DNA from: Zea mays
Lineage: Eukaryota > Streptophyta > Magnoliopsida > Poales > Poaceae
Reading direction: 5' to 3'
NCBI RefSeq assembly: GCF_902167145.1
Contig: NC_050101.1
Span: 118,263,789 to 118,327,788, forward strand
Length of the DNA: 64,000 nucleotides
The position numbers were made by a program, and so were the translations under genes. This document shows positions 55,902 through 64,000 of this stretch, piece after piece; within the stretch, counting starts at the first letter, position 1, and the number at the start of each line of letters is the position of its first letter. Below the pieces are notes generated by a model. That model saw only the letters and a program-made list of their open reading frames with translations, was not told the DNA's origin and made no database searches.

Positions 55902-57419
55902 ATGCCGCCGAAGAAGGCTCCAGCACCAGGGGCTGGCACGCTGCAGCCGCTGGACCCCAATCAAGATGTCCTTTCTCTCAGAGAGGCACGAAGCCAGAAG
56001 AGGAAGGCTACCAGTCCAACACATCCGGAGGATGATCTAGATCAGGAAATTCAGAATCTGGAAATCCTTCAGCAACAGGTTCAACGCAGGAAGGAGAAGA
56101 TGGCCAGGCTAGCTGAACTGCAGAGGCAGATAGATGAAGCCTCTGAAGAAGTTCGTCATCTTGCTCAGGATGAGCAACTCCGAAGGCCTCAGCATCAAGA
56201 CCTTCATCAGGAGGGCTTTCACAACGAAGATGACTGGTATGACAATTTCCATCATGGGAATTTTGTTTTTGATGATGCTTCTCCCTTGTCCGCTGAGTTG
56301 CAGGCTACGCCTTGGCCTCCGTCCTACAAGCCGCCTCAGCTCCCCGTATTTGATGGCCATTCTGATCCGAAGCAGTTTTTGATGAGCTACGAAGCAACAG
56401 TGTCTTCGTACGGTGGCAATGCTTCAGTCATGGCCAAATCTTTCGTTATGGCTGTCAGAAGTGTTGCTCAAACCTGGTATTCCTCCCTTCGACCAGGAAC
56501 GATCACTTCATGGCAGAAGCTGAAGGACTTGTTGTTAACCAGCTTTCAAGGATTTCAGACGAAGCCGGTCACTGCTCAGGCTTTGTTCCAGTGCACTCAG
56601 GACCCCGAAGAATACCTTCAGGCATATGTCCGAAGGTTTTTGCGTTTGAGGGCACAGGCACCAACGGTGCCCAATGAAATTGTCATTGAGGCCATGATCA
56701 AGGGGCTTCGGCCAGGTCCGTCAGCTCAGTACTTCGCCAGGAAGCCTCCTCAAACGCTGGAGAAGCTGCTCCAGAAGATGGATGAATATATTCGAGCTGA
56801 CAATGATTTTCGCCAAAGAAGGGAGGAGGCCTTCAGATTTTCTGAGATGACCAGGGGCTTCGGAGGAAGATTCTATCCGAGGCATGTCAGATCAATTCAT
56901 AATTCCAATCAAAATGATGATAAAGGGAGCCAGCAGCAAAGGCCACAGTACTCCTCACAGGCTTCGGGGCAACAGCAAAGCTCCTTCCGACCACCAGCTC
57001 CAAGAGGCAGAGGCGCCAGGGGCTTCGGAGGAAGATTTGGCGATCAACCAAGAAGAATCTTTTGCTTATTCTGTGGTGAGAACAAAGGCCATACTACCAG
57101 GATGTGCCATGTTACTATACAGAAGCAAAAGGAAATAGCTGAAGCAGCAGCACAACAAGCCCAGCCGAAGCAGGTCATGCATACAGCTTCGTATCATTCG
57201 CCCTACATCCCAGAATATGTGGGCAATCATCCTGTAGTCTCTGCTGCTTCGGCAAGTCAGCCTTCAGCTTCCTGGCAACAGCCTCCGCCTCCACCTCCGT
57301 TGCAACAAGGTCAGCAGCCAGAAGGGAGCCAATATGCTCCACATCAAAGGGACTTCAGAGAACAGTCCGAAGCTCGCACGGTCAACAGCACCGTGCCAGA
57401 ATCAAAGCACATCTATTGA
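55902..57419 (+). CDS. Tat-lineage gag (copy 2), intact
   Basis: Predicted protein identical to copy 1. One silent base differs (56855 G against 45383 A, both Arg codons). It is preceded by a nearly complete LTR and PBS, so unlike copy 1 it has its own TATA box and can be transcribed as a normal retrotransposon RNA. The unit it opens (LTR 55175 to LTR 62734) contains no pol and would depend on enzymes supplied in trans. Confidence 0.93.
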   Translation: MPPKKAPAPGAGTLQPLDPNQDVLSLREARSQKRKATSPTHPEDDLDQEIQNLEILQQQVQRRKEKMARLAELQRQIDEASEEVRHLAQDEQLRRPQHQDLHQEGFHNEDDWYDNFHHGNFVFDDASPLSAELQATPWPPSYKPPQLPVFDGHSDPKQFLMSYEATVSSYGGNASVMAKSFVMAVRSVAQTWYSSLRPGTITSWQKLKDLLLTSFQGFQTKPVTAQALFQCTQDPEEYLQAYVRRFLRLRAQAPTVPNEIVIEAMIKGLRPGPSAQYFARKPPQTLEKLLQKMDEYIRADNDFRQRREEAFRFSEMTRGFGGRFYPRHVRSIHNSNQNDDKGSQQQRPQYSSQASGQQQSSFRPPAPRGRGARGFGGRFGDQPRRIFCLFCGENKGHTTRMCHVTIQKQKEIAEAAAQQAQPKQVMHTASYHSPYIPEYVGNHPVVSAASASQPSASWQQPPPPPPLQQGQQPEGSQYAPHQRDFREQSEARTVNSTVPESKHIY

Positions 57420-57732
57420 CAAATATCCTACCTTAATAGCAATCTTTTTCATTCAGTTTTATTCTCTGTAATAAAGGACATTGTTTTCATGTAATTAGTT
57501 TCGTTGATTCCTACAAGAAAAATATGTTTTCTTCACAGGTTTGCGACAATAAAAAGGACCTTCGGACTATCGAAAGTCCTTTGAAGCAACGAAAAGTCGT
57601 TCTAAGAAACGCAGAGTAAGTCTGACGAAGTTACAAAAAGTCGTTCCGAAGGGAGCGCAGCGTAAGTTTTCTGCTCCAAAGTCGTTCCAAAAGGAATGCA
57701 GAGCATACAGCGAAAAGTCAACGCTGATACCG

Positions 57733-57912
57733 CCTAAGTAAAAGGCGAAGAAGCTCCAAAGACGTTCCTAAGGGAATGCAGAGCTTATACCGCCTAAGTA
57801 AAAGGCGAAGAAGCTCCAAAGACGTTCCTAAGGGAATGCAGAGCTTATACCGCCTAAGTAAGAGGCGAAGAAGCTCCAAAGACGTTCCTAAGGGAATGCA
57901 GAGCTTACAGCG
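57733..57912. repeat. 60-bp tandem repeats, 3 units (copy 2)
   Basis: Exact counterpart of 46261-46440, offset 11,472 bp. Confidence 0.95.
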
Positions 57913-58044
57913 AAGAATCAGTGCTGATACAAAAATATTGTGTGGGGATATGTGTGTATCTTTCGGAACAAATGTCATCTACGTAGCATAACATCATTAC
58001 ATCATTTTGCATAGCATAAGCATCATACATCATGTTGCATATGG

Positions 58045-58230
58045 CCCAAGAAGGGGACACGATATTGATCTTCGGAAGTATGATTTGAAAGAGTGAAAAT
58101 CGTGGTCCCAAGAAGGGGACACGATATTGATCTTCGGAAGTATGATTTGAAAGAGTAAAAATCGTGGTCCCAAGAAGGGGACACAATATTGATTTTCGAA
58201 AGTATGATTTGAAAGAGTGAAAATCATGGT
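58045..58230. repeat. 62-bp tandem repeats, 3 units (copy 2)
   Basis: Exact counterpart of 46573-46758. Confidence 0.95.
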
Positions 58231-58471
58231 CGTAAAGAGAATCAATCTTCATCTTCGGAAGTATAGCTTCGGAGAATTTTTTCACGAAGTTTGGATATTC
58301 TTCACGAAGCATGAAAAGAAGGGAAGGTGTTTTTTTCGCTAAACTCAAAAACGGTACGTGTGTAAAGTTTCATGCATCGTAAAGAATTGAGTAGCAAAAA
58401 TAGATATATTACATTCGGGGTTACAAAAATGTTACATTATATTACATTTCCGAAGTTTTTTACAAAAATGT

Positions 58472-61400
58472 TTAATCCTCTCTCAAAACGACTCCTGCAG
58501 CTTCATTCAGAAGCCGATTGACGACTTCGTCCATAATATCTTCGGCCATCTTTTTAATTTCGTCGTCCCCCTTCGGCTGAGGGCCCGAAGGCGCTTTAGT
58601 CGGATCTGAAGCAGGACACGACTACATTACTATTACAAATCGCAAACAGATCTTAAAAGCCTAAAGATTACAACACGGTAGAAGCTATTATTTAGTACCT
58701 AATTGACCTTCGGGCTCTGTGCTCTTTTCAGCAGCCTTAGCCACTTCTCTAGCATCATGGATGCCCTTTTCACTTCTCTGAATAATTTCTCTTGCCATTT
58801 CTCGGCCACCGTTGTCCCAGATGTCGGTGAAAAATTTTCCCCCAGCCGCGCTAGCTTCGGCTGAAGGATCTTTTATATCTTCAGTCGACAAGGTGGCTTC
58901 GGACTGTGCTAAAATTTTCACATGTTCACAGCCCTTCTTCTCTAAAATAGTGGCAATCCCTCTGGCGCCAGAGAAGGCACATATATCTCCTCGGCTATTT
59001 AAAATTTCTTCGAAGGCTTCAGCTTCGTGGTCAATCCATTCAATGACACTTTCGGGATTGCCCCTTAGAAAATTTTCTTCACTTGAGAATGCGCCGACCT
59101 TGGCGAAGCTAGCCTTTAATTTTTTAACACAGTCTATAGATTTATTGTAGCATCTCTTTTTGGATGAACGAAGCTCTTCAACAGTCACTTCTAGGTGATC
59201 TGCCCATTGATCGCTGAGTTCACGCTTTGTTTCTTCAAGTATACGTTCCTCTGTGGCTCTGGCCAGTTGTTTCCGAAGGTCTTCAATTTCGCGTTTCTGA
59301 GCTTCAGCCTGACTTTTGAAAGCAGCTTCGTCCTCCTTTATTTTATCTATCAATGAGTATAATATTTTGTCTTTTTCGAGACCTTCGTTCCTCAGTTCAA
59401 TTACTTCGGAACGAAGGTTGCTCAGGGCTATAGTACACCCTTCGTCTTCAGTATCTTTCTGGGCTCTGAGAGCATTGCTAAGAATCAAGCCCTGCAAAAA
59501 GGAATATGTGTGTGTGTCAGAGGGTTTAAATGAACGGAAAAATACAAGGATTTCATTTATCATACCTTCAAACTGTTATAAGCTAGGCTGTCAGCCAGAT
59601 CGTTTTTTGATAGCACCGAAAGTCCGTCTTCTAAAGTTGGGAATCCGAAGCTTCTGCTTATCTCCCGACAGACAGAAATTTCCTTGTTGTCGGGAAGACA
59701 GTACAAGAAGTCTTCTTCTCCACTGCCATTAAATATTAATGCTCCCTTCGGATATTTCAGTTTTTGGGCATAATGCTGGGCCTCTTGTTCTTCTTTTTCT
59801 GATAATTTTTTCCCCGAAGCATGACGAAAAATATAATCACGAGTCTTGGGGGATGCTTCGGGGGCAACAACACTAGATTCTTCAATAGTTGGCTTTGTTA
59901 TTTTCTCTGTCTCACTTTCCAAAGTTTTTGCGGGCTCTGAGGGTCCAGCTTCGGCTGAAATCTCTTGCTCTGGAGCTGTAGAACCAGAGATTTCAGCTGT
60001 TGTTTCAGGAGTAACAGCAGCTTTCTTCGGAGGTGTGCTCGAAGATTTGATCGTTTCCAATACGTCTAGCACATTAGCCATTCTTTTTCTCTTCGGAGTT
60101 GCAGCTGGCACTTTTTCATTTTTCGCTGTCCCAATGATTGCTGTAGGACTCAAAACTTCTGATGTTTTGGAGCCCTCAGTTGCTTCTCTTACCTCCTCAA
60201 TTTTTTCTGTGAGCGGCGCTTTGGTTTTCTCTTTTGTTTCTGGCAACAAAATGTTTGAGTGTTCTGATTCTATCTTTGGTGGCATTTCGGCCATTTCTGC
60301 GATCTCTGGCAACAAGGCTGGCTCGATTAGTTTTTCAGCTTCGGTGGCTGAAGAAGTTTTCCCGGTAAACTCCGGCACCGAAGCTGGTTCAATATAACGC
60401 GGCCGGTGCGTAAGAGCCTTTATCTTTTTCCTTTTCAGTTCTGGCTCGCTAGGAGCAGCTGCAACTTCTTCTTTTGCAGAGATTGTGTTTTTTCTCTTCT
60501 GCCTTCGAATGGGATAGCAATAATCAGGGTAGAAGAACCCGATTGCATCAAACACTCGGTTCAGTCTCTTCTTTTTTCGGCCTCCGAAGGCTGCTGATAG
60601 TGCAGTATTTTCAGCCTTCGAGAATGCCCCAAGTAATTCATCACTTAATGTTTCAATGCTTTTCAGCCAGTCATCATCAGGTTCAATAAATTTATCTGCA
60701 TATTTGAATGTGTATTTTAATCTGACTAGTCCGCCTTCGTCGGACTCTTTGATGGTTTCTTTCGGCATTTCCCACTTTTCTGCAAGTGGCCATACCCTGA
60801 AGGCAATGTGCTCCTGGACCAAGTCCCTTGACCCAATGAAGGAGCAGACTGCACCGAAGGCTCTTTGGCATTCTTCGGCTGCCTCATCCATTTCAACCTT
60901 CGGCCTTCGAAGCCCGAAGCGTTGCCAAATTGGGTACATAATGATACTTTTGACATTATTTTGCGCTGTTAGATCATTTTTCACATAAAACCATTCAGAC
61001 ATCCAGGCTCCGGGCCACCTCTTCCGAAAGGTTGGCACAGGGTAGCTTGACCCGGAGCGGGCGCCGAAGCTGTAGCACCCAAAGTTATTGTGGTATTGCT
61101 CCTTTCCCCAGGGCTTCGTCTCGTACAATAACTCGTGTATGTTGCAGAAGCTTTTAGCGTTTGGCTCCAAACCTTGGCTTCTCACAGCCCAGACAAAAAT
61201 CCCCATTCTTATAATAGCTTCGGGAGTGAGTTGATGAAGGTAGATTTGGAATGTTTTCAGTACCTCAACAACAAAATTGCTCAGGGGGAATCGAAGCCCA
61301 GCCTTGAGGAGGCTTCGGAAAATCACAACTTCATCTTCTTCAGGGGTGGGAGAAGTCTTTTCCCCGGCATCAGCTCTCACAATAGATATGTCTCGGAAGT

Positions 61401-61683
61401 ATCGCCCCCTCATATTATCAATGTGACTCTGCTTGATGGTTGTTTTCCCAAAAACTGAGTGACTTGGTCGCCACGGTCGATCTTCGGCCTCTTCCCCATC
61501 ACTTTCCACATCATAGCTGTCGCTGTCATCAGTATCTTCGGACAAACCTTCGAGAATCTCCTTCGTGATTTTCTCTGTATTAGTCTCTGCCATCGCTATC
61601 AGGAACCCCAGATTCTTCTCCTCCTCGAGACTCAGCTTCGTCTCAGCAGGGATCTTCTTGTCTTCAGACATCTTCGGAAACAC
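58472..61683 (-). CDS. Antisense 3-exon gene in gag unit 2
   Basis: Exons 61683-59566, 59491-58699 and 58605-58472, introns 59492-59565 and 58606-58698. The 1014-residue product is identical to that of copy 1; one silent base differs (60211). It lies between the repeat arrays and the 3' LTR, facing gag. The TATA box is at 61817-61824. Here the natural 3' tail and LTR of the element follow the promoter, so this copy shows the original context of the gene. Confidence 0.85.
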
Positions 61684-61816
61684 TAAAAATTTGTTCCCGA
61701 GGCCGAAGCTTCGAAATCAAAAAGACCAGCAAATCTCAATGAGCAAGAGCTAAAAATTTTTAGTGGGCCGAAGCAAAAGGCAAGCGTGTGTACCAAATGA
61801 ATTCACGATGTGTTCT

Positions 61817-61824
61817 TATTTATA
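61817..61824 (-). promoter_or_regulatory. TATA box of the antisense gene (copy 2)
   Basis: TATAAATA on the minus strand, same position relative to the ATG (61683) as in copy 1. Confidence 0.6.
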
Positions 61825-61890
61825 CGCCTAGGGCGTTGAAAGTTAAAAGGCCCCGCTTGTCAGTGAATGTTGCTATTCTAGCAAAGGGAA

Positions 61891-62064
61891 GGTGTTTTTT
61901 CGGACCTTCGGCTCAAGGCCTTCGTCCATATCGCAATCTGAATTTATTATTTACAAATTAATATTGCGAGGGGCTAAGGTGTTTTTTCGGACCTTCGGCT
62001 CAAGGCCTTCGTCCATATCGCAATCTGAATTTATTATTTACAAATTAATATTGCGAGGGGCTAC
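61891..62064 (+). repeat. 87-bp tandem duplication including the polypurine tract
   Basis: GGTGTTTTTTCGGACCTTCG...GCGAGGGGCTA occurs at 61891-61977 and 61978-62064. The second copy abuts the 3' LTR at 62065, so its GCGAGGGGCTA is the probable plus-strand primer. The first copy is a spare. Confidence 0.9.
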
Positions 62065-62734
62065 TGTTGGGGGCCTTCGTCCTCCGAAGGTCCTCAAAAA
62101 CATGATTTGACAATGTTTTCCAAGTGAATTATATGAACAGGTATTTTTCGGATTCAGAATCATGGATATGGAGCACGACCAGGACGAAGGCTGAGCCAGA
62201 CGAAGGTCGGGGGCAGCCGAAGCTGTACGCAGGGAAGCTTCGGCGCAATGGCACAAGGGGGAACCGACCTTAAGATGAAAAGACTTCGGGGTCCTCAATA
62301 GATTTCCATAAACCGTTAACAAATGTAATGGACATGGATGTAATTTTACGTGGGCTGCGTCCCGCGTCTATAAATAGATGAACAGTACTCCCGTACTGTT
62401 CACGCTGACTTTACATTTGCTTTTGCGTCACGCCTGTACTTTTTACCTTCTCTCAGGACCGAAGGTACATTTGTAATTTGAAATCATTTCTATTTTCCCA
62501 TGTTAATAAAATAGAAATGATTCCATGATGATGCTTATATTATATCTCATGCTTTATATGAGTCTTTCGTTATTACCTATTATATTTACGAAGGTATGTC
62601 TCTTATGACCTTCGTCCGAAACTCATTATTTCCCGAAGGGACATAATGCTTCGAAGGACGAAGGACTTTAACACTTAACACTTTTCATGTTGCCTTGTTC
62701 TTAACTCTTAGCATTTGAGAACAAGTCACCAACA
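62065..62734 (+). repeat. Complete 3' LTR (670 bp)
   Basis: Begins TGTTGGGGGCCTTCG and ends CACCAACA. It holds TATAAATA at 62369-62376 and hairpin TGAACAGTAC/GTACTGTTCA at 62379-62402. Non-element sequence (GCTCCCC) follows. Confidence 0.95.
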
Positions 62735-64000
62735 GCTCCCCTATTCTATTCCCATTTAATCTTCTATTTCAAGTCTATGTTTAGAATAGCTTCATTTTAA
62801 AAATTACAACTTTAATTTTCTAGCTTCACCATTAAACAACTTTAATAAATTGGTAAGTTATGTTTTAAGAGTGTTTAAATTTCCTTAATTATCCTTTATA
62901 ATTAGGGAGTGGAAAAAGATATGCTAATTGGTAGTATATGTAACCAATAGCATAGTGGATAATTTTTATATAACTTTATAAGGATGTATAAAAACGGTGT
63001 TTTTAAAGCAACCTTTGAGGAGTTCGAAAATCTCATGCTCTAGTTTCAGTTTTTTAAGTTAGAGCTCGTGGAGTTAGACCTGTTTTGATAGAAGAAGCTG
63101 GAATGGACCTAAATTTTTTGAAGTGAAGCCCTTTCAAATAGGGCCTAAATTTAACTCTGCAAATAGTGCCAAACAGTATAGTCATTTACAATGGCATGTC
63201 CTCTATTTTATACTCCCTCTATTCAAAAATAGTAGTCGTTTTAGCTCTTAGTTTGTATGTCAATATTCAAATGGATGATGATGAATCTAGACACATATAC
63301 AAAACACTAGTATAGTGCCCGTGCGTTGCTACGACATGTCAATTATTTGATAAAATGTTAGTTCACAACGATTACAATCTTTTGTGACAATATGTTAGGG
63401 TGAAAACAGATAATTTACATTGACAATACTTTCTTAAACATGGAGTTGGATAGGTAGAGGGAGACTAGTATTGCAGCCAAGAAGCAAGAAAATAAGAAAA
63501 GAGAGGCAAAAGTAGCCACCTACTGTTTGTCCCTCAACAAATACAAGCGTGAAGTATGGAGAAGTCGTTGAATGTAACATAAAGAGCAGAACAAAAACAT
63601 GCAGAATTATCATCCATCTACTCTTTACCCTTTAAAAGAAGCTATGTAAAATAAAACTGAATGTGGCTCCATTGTGCTCTCCGCATGATGTTTCTTTGTA
63701 CGCATAGCACTCCGCAATATTCACCAAAAAGTACCGGATCGCATCACAAGCGGCGGGCGGCAAGCCCAAATCGTTCACAAACACGGGTATACATGCCGCT
63801 TGGCGAAGAAATCAGCTAGAAAATCCTACGGGATCGAGGCGGAGGGGTCACCTGGAGATGGAGAACCTTGAGGCTTGGGTCCACGGTCGGAGGGGAACGA
63901 GACTGCTGCGTATTTTAAATTTTATCTTTTAAATGAATATTCTCTGTATTCTACAAAACACTCTAAAAGATTTCATCCTCTATATTTTCTTCATCACCAG
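62735..64000. other. Right flank, no gene recognised
   Basis: AT-rich non-coding sequence. 63214-63300 begins CTCCCTCTATTCAAAAATAG like a Stowaway end but the partner end is missing. From about 63305 the text ACTAGTATAGTGCCCGTGCG suggests a second repeat boundary. 63030-63170 contains GAAGCTGGAATGGACC and CCCTTTCAAATAGGGCC, resembling a MITE end. None could be delimited. Confidence 0.45.

Larger units (their letters stand above)
44125..62734 (+). mobile_element. Tandem Tat-lineage Ty3/gypsy complex: gag unit, pol unit, gag unit
   Basis: The order is: partial LTR (44125-44355), PBS, gag, repeats, antisense gene (to 50366), partial LTR of a related type (50367-50935), PBS, protease and pol (to 54933), short 3' tail (to 55174), LTR lacking its first 17 bp (55175-55827), PBS, gag, repeats, antisense gene, 3' tail, complete LTR (62065-62734). 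Segment 44125-50366 equals 55597-61838 at a constant offset of 11,472 bp, with only two differences seen (45383/56855 and 48739/60211), both silent. LTRs ending at 44355, 55827 and 62734 look identical over shared parts. No target duplication can be tested because the left LTR is truncated. Confidence 0.9.

Overview
This window is nuclear DNA from a grass, most likely maize (Zea mays) or a close relative. The basis is intron-bearing plant genes, monocot-style GC-rich exons, Tourist, Stowaway and hAT miniature elements, a Sirevirus with CCGGACAGTCCGGTG-rich LTRs, and Tat-lineage Ty3/gypsy elements. The species call is inference; no database was searched.

Three host protein genes look usable. 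A proline-rich extensin-like receptor kinase (PERK) lies at 4562-7814 (+, 8 exons). A small three-helix membrane protein of the 60S ribosomal L18a-like family spans 8696-18185 (-, 4 exons, one 7.1-kb intron packed with transposons). A PLS/E-class pentatricopeptide repeat (PPR) protein is at 41948-43999 (-, intronless). Broken host sequences are a U2 snRNA pseudogene (3584-3755) and a five-exon fragment of a CYP59-type cyclophilin gene (38667-41332, -).

Most of the rest is transposons. At 1-2386 is the 5' part of a Tat-lineage element (LTR, PBS, gag with one stop). At 20100-26527 is a complete but pol-less Sirevirus with a perfect 5-bp target duplication, and at 27179-28701 a solo LTR carrying a MITE. 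At 29881-37045 a PIF/Harbinger transposase relic is split by a MITE, by a 5.3-kb hAT element that itself carries a truncated LINE, and by a second MITE. At 37290-38332 is a copia 3' fragment. A 1.24-kb foldback element and a hAT MITE sit inside the L18a-like intron.

The most interesting region is 44125-62734. It is a tandem Tat-lineage Ty3/gypsy complex in which coding capacity is divided between two kinds of unit with related LTRs and the same primer-binding site. One unit (6.24 kb present twice, 11,472 bp apart, two silent differences seen) carries gag but no pol. It also carries, on the opposite strand, a three-exon gene whose splice sites join three reading frames into one 1014-residue protein, with its own TATA box. 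The other unit (50367-55174) has protease, reverse transcriptase, two RNase H domains and integrase, but its reading frame starts right after the PBS with no gag. The arrangement is partial LTR, gag unit, partial LTR', pol unit, LTR, gag unit, LTR. It reads as a gag-only and a pol-only partner caught joined in one locus, with the gag partner carrying an antisense accessory gene.
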